Positions 1 to 5,805 of a stretch of 5,993 bases of DNA are shown piece by piece; within the stretch, counting starts at the first letter, position 1, and every line of letters begins with the position of its first letter. The DNA comes from an uncultured Rhodospirillales bacterium (lineage in GTDB: Bacteria > Pseudomonadota > Alphaproteobacteria > CALMVH01). Location: NCBI GenBank assembly GCA_937873165.1, contig CALMVH010000262.1, positions 9,972 to 15,964 on the forward strand, written 5' to 3'. The notes below the pieces were generated by a model. It saw only the letters and a program-made list of their open reading frames with translations, ran no database searches and was not told where the DNA came from. Position numbers and translations under genes: made by a program.

Positions 1-1388
1 TGAGCGAGGCCATAGTTGCCCATCGCCTGCCGCCGTCGTCGGAGCCGGCGAACAGGTGTTTCTTGCGCCCGAGGGCGACGGGGCGGATGGCCCGCTCGAC
101 GGGGTTGTTGTCGAGTTCGATACGGCCGTCATCGAGGAAGCGGCTGAGACCATTCCAGCGGGTGAGCGCATAGCGGATCGCCTCGGCGAGCTTGCCCCGA
201 GCGGCCAATGTCGGGAGCTGGCCTTCCAGCCAGATCCGCAGGGCGTCGACAAGCGGCCGCGACGATGCCTGGCGCAACGCCAGGCGCCGTTCCGGCGGCT
301 CGGTTCTAACCGTCGTCTCGACGGCGTAGATTTCCGCGATCCGGCGCACGGCCTCGATGGCGATGGGCGAGACATCGGCCTGTGCGATCTCGTAGAACTT
401 GCGGCGCGCGTGCGCCCAGCAGGCCGCGAGCGTGACGTCTCCGCCCGCGGTCAGCTGCTCGAAGCCGGCATAGCCGTCGACATGCAGGATGCCGCGATAG
501 CCGCTGAGGTGGGATCTTGGCCATTCGGCCCTGCGATCGGGCTCGTAATAGCAGATCACCGCCGGCGGTTCCGGCCCCGACCAGCCCCGCTGGTCACGCG
601 CATAGACCCACAGCCGCCCCGTCTTCGTGCGCCCGCGCCCCGGATCGAGCACCGGGATCGGCGTGTCGTCTGCGAACAGGACGGCGGAGGCGAAGATGTC
701 CCGGCCGAGCCGCTCATGCAGCGCGTCCAGCCACCAGCAGGCGCCGCCGACCCACCCGGCCAGGGTCGAGCGTTCCAGTTCCATGCCATGGCGCGCGAAT
801 ATACGCGACTGGCGGTAGAGCGGGATATGATCGGCGTATTTGCTGACCAGCACATGGGCGAGCAGCGTTGGCGTGGCGAGGCCGCCAGCGATGACCCGCT
901 CGGGCGCGGGTGCCTGCATGACTGTCGTGCATCGGCGGCAGGCATATTTGGGACGGCGGATGCGCAGCACGCGCAAGCTCGCCGGCACCCAGTCGAGCAG
1001 TTCGCTGACGCTCTCGCCGATCGCGTGAAGGGGGCCGCCACAGCCGGGACAAGCCTCGCCCGGCACGTCCAGCAGCATGTCCTCACGCGCCAGATGATCG
1101 GGCAACGGTTTGCGGCACGGTTTCGTCTGGATCCGCGAGGCTGAACTCTCGGTCCGGCTCGCCTCGATCCCGGCGATATCGACGGCCAAGGTCTTCGAGA
1201 CCCAGCGAGAACTGACCGAGGTCGAGCTGCTCCGACCGCCGCCCGAAGCGCATGCGCTGCAGCTCCTTCACGATCTGGCGAAGCCGCTCGATCTCGCCGT
1301 CGCGATCGTCGACCAGCGCCGCCATGTCGCGCACCAGACGGTGCAGCAACGCCGTGTCGTCGGGCAGGTTGTCGAGTTCAAGCAACAT
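1..1388 (-). pseudogene. tnpC: IS66 transposase TnpC, frameshifted and 3'-truncated by window edge
   Basis: This is the DDE transposase of the IS66 element, which would catalyse strand cleavage and transfer. Translation from ATG at 1386-1388 gives the N-terminal helical/leucine-zipper region (LVDDRDGEIERLRQIVKEL, then RFGRRSEQL), but the frame closes at 1083. Homology continues in another minus frame from about 1108 to position 1 without a stop. That part contains the zinc-binding cysteines (CPGCGG, CRRC) and the DDE residues: Asp in FADDTPIPVLDPG (codon 665-667 or 668-670), Asp in HVDGYAGF (476-478) and Glu in NNPVERAIRP (95-97). The break lies at 1109-1112, where four bases stand in place of three, a net +1 shift. 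About 460 codons are visible; the family usually has roughly 510-540, so a short C-terminal segment is off-window. No good Shine-Dalgarno sequence is seen before the ATG. A sequencing error is possible instead of a true mutation. Confidence 0.9.
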
Positions 1389-1448
1389 GGCCGATCATAC
1401 GCCAGACCACCCTCGAACCCCAGGCTTATCCTCAGGATCCTGCCACTT

Positions 1449-1808
1449 TCACCCTGCTGCAGAGGGTCGCCATACCTGCTCCGGCCCCCGCCAGTCGATC
1501 CCCTCGATCAGCAGCGAGAACTGCGCCGCGCTCAGCACGACCCGGCCACCCCGATCATCCACCTGCGGCCAGACGAAGCTGCCCTGGTCCAACCTCTCAG
1601 TGAACAGGCACAGCCCGTTGCCGTCCCAGAACAGGATCTTGACCAGGTTCGCCTTGCGACCGCGAAAGGCGAACAGATGGCCCGAGAAGGGATCGGCGCG
1701 CAGCACGCTCTGTACCAGCATGGCCAGACCATCCAGGCCCTTTCTCATGTCGGTCACGCCCGCGGCGATATGAACCCGGACGTTCGCGCTCGAGGAAAGC
1801 AGCATCAT
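1449..1808 (-). CDS. tnpB: IS66 accessory protein TnpB
   Basis: This 119-residue protein matches the IS66 Orf2/TnpB family, which is usually about 115 residues. Visible hallmarks are ADVRKG-like ITDMRKGLDGL (here GVTDMRKGLDGLAMLVQ, residues about 18-34), DPFSGHLFAFRGRK, KILFWDGNGLCLF and ERLDQGSFVWP. TnpB is required for transposition of IS66-type elements, but its biochemical role is not settled. The ATG at 1806-1808 overlaps the tnpA stop (ATGA), and a strong Shine-Dalgarno sequence, GGAAGGAA at 1816-1823, lies 7 bases upstream inside tnpA. Translation is therefore probably coupled. A second ATG follows directly and could also serve as start. The reading frame is intact, and tnpC follows after a gap of about 60 bases. 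Confidence 0.95.
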   Translation of the reverse strand: MMLLSSSANVRVHIAAGVTDMRKGLDGLAMLVQSVLRADPFSGHLFAFRGRKANLVKILFWDGNGLCLFTERLDQGSFVWPQVDDRGGRVVLSAAQFSLLIEGIDWRGPEQVWRPSAAG

Positions 1809-2443
1809 GGCGCCGTTCCTTCCAGCATCGCGATCGTCGCCTGTACCGTTTCAGGATCGATGTCCCGTCCAAACCGTATGCGCCGACCGCCCGTCAGCTC
1901 TACCTCGATCTCCGCCGCGCGCTCGACGATGATCGGCGACGAGATCGATGCTGCTGGCGCGGATGCAACGGGCAAGGCACCGTCGCTGACGGTCACCGGC
2001 AGGAACACTGGTTCAGCCAGTTCCTGCTTCCACCGGAACAGCTGCCGCGCATCGATACGATGACGCCGCGCGACTGCCGAAACCGAGGCGCCAGGGCGAC
2101 AGGCTTCCTCCACGATGCGCCGCTTGTCCGCAAGACTGAAGTTGCGGCGCGCTTCCGGTACCGCGCGCGCCGACGGAATGTAACCCGGCGAGGTCGCGCC
2201 AATGTCCCTGCCAGTCATATGGCTAGCCATATGACTAAGCCCGCCGCGGCGGTACAAAAGCCCCGCTTTGCGCGACTCTTCCTCACCCATGAACTGAACT
2301 CGCCAGTTGCCGAACCGCTTCAGCGGCAGGCCATGCAACGCGCAGTATTCCCGTTGGTTGAGCGCGCCACGCGCCCATTCATCATGGTGGAAACGCCAGA
2401 ACGCCTCCAGTTCCGTACGCCGTTCACGACTGAGACGCGGCAT
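1805..2443 (-). CDS. tnpA: IS66 protein TnpA (Transposase_8-type helix-turn-helix)
   Basis: This 212-residue protein is the first gene of the IS66 operon and the likely DNA-binding accessory protein. Two parts are visible. An N-terminal part (residues 1-75) contains LEAFWRFHHDEWARGALNQR and CALHGLPLKRFGNWR, and a core (about 95-145) has the helix-turn-helix pattern RRNFSLADKRRIVEEA...GASVSAVARRHRIDARQLFRWKQEL. The C-terminal tail is typical of IS66 TnpA (IEVELTGGRRIRFGRDIDPETVQATIAMLEG). The start at 2441-2443 is supported by AAGGGGG at 2450-2456, 6 bases upstream. Some relatives are annotated from an internal Met; here the two parts are joined by SHMASHMT, whose DNA is a perfect palindrome (2213-2236), and Mets there could give a shorter product. 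The frame is intact. Confidence 0.93.
   Translation of the reverse strand: MPRLSRERRTELEAFWRFHHDEWARGALNQREYCALHGLPLKRFGNWRVQFMGEEESRKAGLLYRRGGLSHMASHMTGRDIGATSPGYIPSARAVPEARRNFSLADKRRIVEEACRPGASVSAVARRHRIDARQLFRWKQELAEPVFLPVTVSDGALPVASAPAASISSPIIVERAAEIEVELTGGRRIRFGRDIDPETVQATIAMLEGTAP
1816..1823 (-). promoter_or_regulatory. Shine-Dalgarno sequence of tnpB inside tnpA
   Basis: GGAAGGAA on the minus strand lies 7 bases before the tnpB ATG and within the last codons of tnpA. It fixes the tnpB start and supports coupled translation across the ATGA overlap. Confidence 0.75.
2213..2236. repeat. 24-bp perfect palindrome inside tnpA
   Basis: The half-site AGTCATATGGCT is followed immediately by its reverse complement, giving 12-bp arms with no spacer. 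In tnpA it encodes SHMASHMT, at the joint between the N-terminal part and the helix-turn-helix core. It could be a protein-binding site, an RNA hairpin, or a by-product of the repeated SHM peptide. Confidence 0.85.
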
Positions 2444-2449
2444 ATCAAG

Positions 2450-2473
2450 CCCCCTTCACGCTATGATCCGTGA
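2450..2473 (-). promoter_or_regulatory. tnpA ribosome binding site next to a small inverted repeat
   Basis: The minus strand carries AAGGGGG at 2450-2456, 6 bases from the tnpA ATG, which supports that start. Directly upstream, the arms TCACG (2456-2460) and CGTGA (2469-2473) flank 8 bases and share one base with the ribosome binding site. A hairpin here could limit access of ribosomes to tnpA, as fits the low expression expected of transposases; that role is inference. Confidence 0.5.
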
Positions 2474-2502
2474 AGAAGCAGATCGCAGGGCGCCAGGATC
2501 AT

Positions 2503-2529
2503 GCAAGCGTGTCGCCGCCGGACGCTTAC
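2503..2529. repeat. IS66 terminal inverted repeat with internal mirror copy
   Basis: On the minus strand the element opens with GTAAGCGT (plus-strand ACGCTTAC, 2522-2529), the conserved IS66 end. An inverted partial copy, GCAAGCGT at 2503-2510, lies 11 bases further in and differs at one of eight positions, so the end itself could fold as a stem-loop. The matching terminus is outside the window. Confidence 0.8.
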
Positions 2530-2547
2530 ATGCGAAGCTCAGATCTC

Positions 2548-2707
2548 TTCCCTGATACCCTTCTGAAAATTCCCTGATATGTGTCGATCCTAAGCAGGGT
2601 CAGTTCACAGCGACCACAGAGTTTCTGTCGCTCCTTCCGCTTACCAACCAGCCCTAGCTGGCTCACGGATGCTTAAATTCCCTGTAATTCCCTGATAAAC
2701 AGGGAAT
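2548..2707. repeat. Cluster of TTCCCTG short repeats, one pair forming a hairpin
   Basis: TTCCCTGATA occurs at 2548-2557, 2570-2579 and 2688-2697, with a variant TTCCCTGTAA at 2678-2687. The last copy faces an inverted one: ATTCCCTG (2687-2694) and CAGGGAAT (2700-2707) around ATAAA, an 8-bp stem. Similar TTCCCTG/CAGGGAA strings are, from memory, scattered in intergenic DNA of rhizobia and sphingomonads. Their function is unknown to me. Confidence 0.6.
2609..2632. repeat. Imperfect hairpin in the gene-free region
   Basis: ACAGA (2616-2620) and TCTGT (2624-2628) pair across a 3-base loop. AGCG (2609-2612) and CGCT (2629-2632) extend the stem past a 3-base bulge. No T-tract follows on either strand, so it is not a convincing intrinsic terminator. 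Confidence 0.45.
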
Positions 2708-3036
2708 CCAATGGCTGAGACGCGTTCGGTCGAGACTGCGTCCACAGCCACCTGACTCATTGTTTTCGCTGCATTCTATGATTTTGGGGTTTGCCCCGCG
2801 CTGTGCGGGGGCATTGACGGTCGTGTTTACCGGAGGTCTGGGGAACAGCCGATTTCCTCATTTTCCAGGGTCACGTCTCTCTTTCGAGTTTGCGGGTAAA
2901 CAGCCGGAATGCGGCGGTGATTTTGCCGCATGCCTGGGTGGATGCGTGCACAGTGATGCTTATAGCCGGACGCGACAGGCTCAGAAGCCGAGCGCGGCTT
3001 CCTGTTCGGACCAGGCGAGCGGCAGGGTACAGGCGG

Positions 3037-3430
3037 CACGGAAATGACGCCTTCAACGGCGGAACGGGAAACGATACGTTTGTTGGAGGTGGAGGCGCCA
3101 ATGTGATGATCGGCGGCGGCGGGTCGGACATATATCAGATCAGCGCGAACGACACGTCCGACACAATCACGAATGGCGTTAGCTCATCGAACAGTGCAGC
3201 GGGTCAGATCGATTACCTCGGAAGTGTCACGAACCAGAACCTCTGGTTCATTCACTCGGGAAATAACCTTATTGTCGATGTTCTGGGCACAACGAACCAG
3301 GTCACGGTCAATAACTGGTACACGAGCGGCGATACCTATGCCCAAGTGGCGGAAGTTGAAGCTGGCAACTTGAAGCTCGGCACTCAGCTCGCGACCCTAG
3401 TTCAGGCGATGGCTACATACTCGTCCAACC
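3037..3430 (+). pseudogene. C-terminal fragment of an RTX calcium-binding exoprotein
   Basis: About 131 codons show four RTX-type nonapeptides in series (HGNDAFNGG, TGNDTFVGG, GGANVMIGG, GGSDIYQIS), which bind calcium in secreted RTX proteins. They are followed by the family's C-terminal region: NQNLWFIHSGNNLIVDVLGT, then QVTVNNWYTSGDTY, VEAGNLKL and LVQAMATYSS. In intact proteins this tail carries the type I secretion signal at the extreme C-terminus. Here it stops abruptly: from 3431 the frame runs over the next gene in a different reading frame and becomes nonsense. The 5' side is also cut, since no family-like sequence precedes about 3026. Just upstream, GGCGGCACGGAAATGAC would read GGTGND if one G were added, so a small deletion may sit at the junction. 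The fragment has no start codon with a ribosome binding site and is probably not expressed. Confidence 0.82.
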
Positions 3431-3847
3431 ATGTCAGAGACGAACATCGAGACGGTACGAACGCTTCTGAACGCCATTGCCGGCCAGGACGATACGACCG
3501 CTGTTCAACAACTGGCACCCGGGTTCCGGCAACACGATTCGCATCTGGGCGACGGAGCGGAGGGCGTGCGGGAGTACATAACCGGTTCGCCGCGGGAACA
3601 GCTCGCGCTGTCGGTTGTGCGGGTCCTTGCGGACGGCTCGTACGTATTTGTGCACCTAAAGGCACCAGACGGACCTCATATTTTTTCTGTATATCGCTTG
3701 CAAGATGGTCTGGTTGCCGAGCACTGGGGGTTCGCTACACCGGACGCGCCCGCGAACCGCAGCGGTCATACCCAGCTGGACGGGCCGACCGAACCGGCGC
3801 ATCTGAGCAACACTCAAAACAACAAAGCGTTCATGCGCCGGTATTAG
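3431..3847 (+). CDS. NTF2/SnoaL-like protein, first module (ends at amber codon)
   Basis: The 138-residue product resembles the NTF2-like superfamily of SnoaL-type proteins (predicted aldol-condensation-like enzymes, COG4922 group); the substrate is unknown. Visible features are an N-terminal helix (ETVRTLLNAIAGQD), APGFRQHD at 29-36, and the strand pair VYRLQDGLVAEHWGF at 87-101, which carries the superfamily's typical HWG end. One cone-fold module fits residues 1-110. After it, SNTQNNKAFMRRY begins the first helix of a second module, then TAG (3845-3847) interrupts. The downstream frame continues to match in the same phase, so this is probably the front of a 249-residue two-module protein with a nonsense mutation, although the first module could fold alone. 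No Shine-Dalgarno sequence precedes the ATG at 3431, which touches the RTX fragment, so the native promoter region seems lost. Confidence 0.72.
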   Translation: MSETNIETVRTLLNAIAGQDDTTAVQQLAPGFRQHDSHLGDGAEGVREYITGSPREQLALSVVRVLADGSYVFVHLKAPDGPHIFSVYRLQDGLVAEHWGFATPDAPANRSGHTQLDGPTEPAHLSNTQNNKAFMRRY

Positions 3848-4180
3848 GAAACCTTCCACATTGCCGGCGACCACAGCCGGCCCGAACAATGGTTCAAAGG
3901 CGACCTTTGCATCCGGCATGAGCCGGGCGTCCGCGACGGTGCCGGCGAGTTCCTGCGGGACGTCGAGACGCTGATGCAACACCGCACAATCGATGAAATC
4001 AAGCTGTTGCTCGGCCAGGGTGATCTTGTTTTCATCGCGGCGCAGGGCACGCACGAAGGGAAACCATGTGGCTACATCGATCTATACCGGGTCGAGAACG
4101 AGGCGGTCGTGGACCACTGGGGATTTCCGCAAGCCATACCGCACGAGGCCGACTTGAAAAACCATAATGGGATGTTGTAA
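3848..4180 (+). pseudogene. NTF2/SnoaL-like protein, second module cut off by the amber codon
   Basis: These 110 codons are in phase with the preceding gene and end at TAA 4178-4180. They repeat its architecture: CIRHEPGVRDGAGEFLRD corresponds to FRQHDSHLGDGAEGVREY, and LYRVENEAVVDHWGF to VYRLQDGLVAEHWGF. The HWG motifs of the two modules are 131 residues apart. If TAG at 3845 had been a Tyr codon (TAC or TAT), the helix would read MRRYYETFHIAGD, a normal NTF2-like opening. The first internal ATG in phase (3974) lies well inside the module and has no clear ribosome binding site, so independent translation of a folded domain is unlikely. Readthrough of TAG is possible but has no visible support. 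Confidence 0.75.
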
Positions 4181-4220
4181 GCCGGAGTTTCAATCCATAG
4201 TCTGCCGGTCCGATGGCTAA

Positions 4221-4268
4221 AGCCGTCTGGCCTTGCATTTCAACTGCGCGTGACAATGCAAGACGGCT
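4221..4268. terminator. Bulged hairpin between convergent genes, possible bidirectional terminator
   Basis: AGCCGTC (4221-4227) pairs with GACGGCT (4262-4268), and TTGCATT (4233-4239) pairs with AATGCAA (4255-4261), leaving a 5-base bulge (TGGCC) and a 15-base loop. It sits 40 bases after the NTF2-like stop and reaches the first base of the dinB stop codon, as expected for a shared terminator. There is no clean T-tract, so intrinsic termination is uncertain. Confidence 0.45.
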
Positions 4269-5371
4269 CAGAGCTCAAACAGACTCGGTTGATGATGGGA
4301 CTGCGGTGGCTTGGCGGTTGTAAACCCTGAAATCGATATGCCGACCAGCCGCACTCCCCTTGCAGGCGGGAACGTTGAGCGCAACAAATCTATCCCTACC
4401 GAGTGCAGGAGTTCCCGCGAATTGACGGCAATGGGAAGCGTGCGCCTGCGCGTGATCTGTTGGAAGTCTGTGTACTTGATCTTCACCGTCACCGTCCGCC
4501 CGTACGCCTGCTCTCGATCGCACCACGCCCAGACGTCGTCTGCCATCTCGATCAGCCCCGCTTCGATGGATGAGGCGTCATGACGATCCGCGGAAAAGGT
4601 GGTTTCAGAACCAGACGATTTCCGCAAGCGGTGCTGCCTGACCGGCCGCTCATCCTGACCGTGCGCGATGGCATGGTACCAGCTTCCCGCTTTCCCGAAA
4701 TGCTGCTGCAGCAAGGCCAAGGGCTGAAGCTGTAAATCCCATCCGGTATGTATGCCCAGCCGATTCATGGTGGCAGCGGTAACCGGTCCAATCCCATGGA
4801 ACCTGCCCACAGGCAGGTGGGCTATGAAGTCCGCACCCATGGCCGGCGTGATCACGAATTGACCGTTTGGCTTGCGATGGTCCGAGGCAAGCTTGGCGAG
4901 GAACTTGTTGTACGAGATGCCGGCCGAGGCGGTCAGGCCGGTTTCGTTGTAAATGTCTGTCCGGATCTGTATGGCAGTTTCGGTCGCGGAGGGAAGGCGG
5001 CGCAGATTGGCCGTGACATCGAGGTAGGCCTCATCGAGCGACAGCGGCTCGATCATCGCCGTGTAGCGGGCGAAAACCTGATGTATCTGCTGGGATACTG
5101 CCTTGTACACATGGAAACGTGGCTTAACAAAGATCAGATCGGGACATCGTCGGATTGCGCTAACGGATGGCATTGCCGAGCGTACGCCGTACGAGCGAGC
5201 CTCATAGCTTGCCGCCGCAACAACGCCCCGGGCTGCCCCATGGCCCACCGCGACGGGCTTGCCCCGCAGCGAAGGATCATCCCGCTGCTCAACAGACGCA
5301 AAGAACGCGTCCATGTCGATATGGATGATTTTCCGTGTTTCAGCCGTCATGTTGCCGCTCGAAACCGCCAT
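4268..5371 (-). CDS. dinB: DNA polymerase IV (Y-family translesion polymerase)
   Basis: A 367-residue Pol IV that copies past DNA lesions with low fidelity and extends mismatched ends. The palm motif IIHIDMDAFFASVE holds the first metal-binding Asp (Asp19 from this start) and the aromatic steric gate (Phe24). SLDEAYLD supplies Asp113 and Glu114. Also visible are the GISYNKFLAKLASDHRKPNG segment (residues 151-170), the helix-hairpin-helix FHGIGPVTA (191-199), and a little-finger domain starting at about residue 250. The last residues, QPSLFEL, form a beta-clamp binding motif. Length is normal and the frame is intact. Met8 (ATG at 5348-5350) is an alternative start closer to the usual family N-terminus, with a weak GAGCGG upstream; the first ATG has a palindrome directly against it and no room for a good ribosome binding site. 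The gene stands alone, without imuA/imuB-type partners, and converges on the NTF2-like gene. Confidence 0.96.
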   Translation of the reverse strand: MAVSSGNMTAETRKIIHIDMDAFFASVEQRDDPSLRGKPVAVGHGAARGVVAAASYEARSYGVRSAMPSVSAIRRCPDLIFVKPRFHVYKAVSQQIHQVFARYTAMIEPLSLDEAYLDVTANLRRLPSATETAIQIRTDIYNETGLTASAGISYNKFLAKLASDHRKPNGQFVITPAMGADFIAHLPVGRFHGIGPVTAATMNRLGIHTGWDLQLQPLALLQQHFGKAGSWYHAIAHGQDERPVRQHRLRKSSGSETTFSADRHDASSIEAGLIEMADDVWAWCDREQAYGRTVTVKIKYTDFQQITRRRTLPIAVNSRELLHSVGIDLLRSTFPPARGVRLVGISISGFTTAKPPQSHHQPSLFEL

Positions 5372-5388
5372 ACAGGTTTTAAACCTGT
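5372..5388. promoter_or_regulatory. Palindrome abutting dinB, candidate operator
   Basis: ACAGGTTT and AAACCTGT form perfect 8-bp arms around one central T, ending on the base before the first possible dinB ATG. In many bacteria dinB is repressed by LexA in the SOS response, so an operator is plausible. The sequence matches neither the GTTC-N7-GTTC box known for alphaproteobacteria nor the CTGT-N8-ACAG box of enterobacteria, so the regulator is unknown. If it overlaps the promoter, Met8 is the true start. Confidence 0.45.
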
Positions 5389-5805
5389 TTTATCGCCTTT
5401 GCCAGCGGCCCTGATCGCCTGAGTTGGTGCCCAGTTCGGCGAACCCTAGTGGAACTAGGCACTCCGGCAGCCACTGTCTGCTAACAATCTCAAGCCAGAA
5501 CTGGCGCAATCTAACCGAGGCGGCAAATAACGGCTCAGCGTCTTGCCGCTGCACTATGTCGCTCCATCGACAACTAGGGTGAAGACGCTGCCGCCGAGTG
5601 GTCGGCGAGACAAATGGCCAAGCGATCCCGGTAAAAGTAGGTTGGCTTTGCCCGACACTGTAGTACCGCCAAGCGGCCGTCTTCCCCGGGAAACCGGTTG
5701 GCGATGATTACCACGCAATAACTGCACACCACCTAAACTCAGTTCGAACTTGGTAACTCAACGATCTGCCTCACGCGGTTACTCCCCACCTGTGGCGGCA
5801 CCAGG
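5389..5805. other. Non-coding stretch with nested inverted repeats
   Basis: No protein-coding frame, tRNA or rRNA is recognised in these 417 bases. The stretch is upstream of dinB and downstream of the minus-strand gene at the right edge. Inverted repeats are dense: CCTAGT (5445-5450) with ACTAGG (5454-5459), enclosed by CCAGTTC (5431-5437) and GAACTGG (5498-5504); a three-layer set at 5519-5595; and CGCCAA (5667-5672) with TTGGCG (5698-5703), enclosing further pairing. Between about 5704 and 5805 I see nothing notable. Confidence 0.5.
5519..5595. repeat. Three-layer nested inverted repeat, possible structured RNA
   Basis: GGCGG (5519-5523) can pair with CCGCC (5591-5595), CAGCGTCTT (5536-5544) with AAGACGCTG (5582-5590), and TGTCG (5557-5561) with CGACA (5568-5572) inside. 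On the 3' side the two outer arms are adjacent. The strand is undetermined, and high GC makes some chance pairing likely. Confidence 0.4.

Larger units (their letters stand above)
1..2529 (-). mobile_element. IS66-family insertion sequence, partial (left edge cut by window)
   Basis: The three-gene order tnpA-tnpB-tnpC on the minus strand, with an ATGA overlap between tnpA and tnpB, is the classical IS66 layout. The outer end upstream of tnpA is placed at 2529, where the minus strand begins GTAAGCG, the usual IS66 terminus. The other terminus and the last part of tnpC lie left of position 1. IS66 elements usually make an 8-bp target duplication; the candidate copy on this side is ATGCGAAG at 2530-2537, which can only be confirmed with the missing flank. 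The tnpC frameshift suggests the copy is no longer autonomous. All three products match the family over their visible length. Confidence 0.93.
2530..3036. other. Gene-free stretch with repeats and hairpins
   Basis: No open frame here resembles a protein family that I recognise, and stops are frequent in the frames that could lead into the RTX fragment. Besides the TTCCCTG cluster, it holds these inverted repeats: CCCCGC (2794-2799) with GCGGGG (2805-2810); TGTTTACC (2824-2831) with GGTAAACA (2895-2902), which bracket 79 bases; ATGCGGC (2909-2915) with GCCGCAT (2925-2931); and ACAGG plus AAGCCG (2975-2990) with CGGCTT plus CCTGT (2995-3005). The bracketed segment could be a decayed mobile-element end, but I cannot name it. 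The region is probably the seam between the IS insertion and older rearrangements. Confidence 0.55.

Noticed and set aside
556..1086. Minus-strand 176-codon frame overlapping tnpC
   Set aside because: It is one of the two alternative phases. The phase with the zinc finger and DDE motifs is different and runs to position 1.
56..1144. Long plus-strand open frame of 362 codons
   Set aside because: It is antisense to tnpC and has no family resemblance; high GC leaves the opposite strand open. The minus strand shows clear IS66 motifs over the same bases.
1110..2063. Plus-strand open frame of 317 codons across the IS genes
   Set aside because: It is antisense to tnpC, tnpB and tnpA, all of which match IS66 proteins on the other strand.
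2548..2707. CRISPR array
   Set aside because: The repeats are only 7-10 bases long and irregularly spaced, and no cas-like gene is present.
2793..2812. Intrinsic terminator
   Set aside because: The GC-rich stem CCCCGC/GCGGGG has no T-tract on either strand and no gene end nearby that needs it.
2890..3921. Single 343-codon plus-strand gene starting at TTG 2890
   Set aside because: Only 3037-3430 looks like protein (RTX). The front is non-homologous and the rear is the out-of-frame shadow of the NTF2-like gene.
4748..5422. Plus-strand open frame of 224 codons
   Set aside because: It is antisense to dinB, whose catalytic and clamp-binding motifs are unambiguous.
5431..5460. GTTC-containing sequence upstream of dinB as an alphaproteobacterial LexA box
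   Set aside because: GTTCGGCGAAC (5434-5444) is an inverted arrangement, not the direct GTTC-N7-GTTC repeat, and it lies about 60 bases from the start codon.
5389..5805. tRNA or other known RNA gene
   Set aside because: No cloverleaf with T-loop consensus is seen, and the pairings do not match an RNA family that I recognise.
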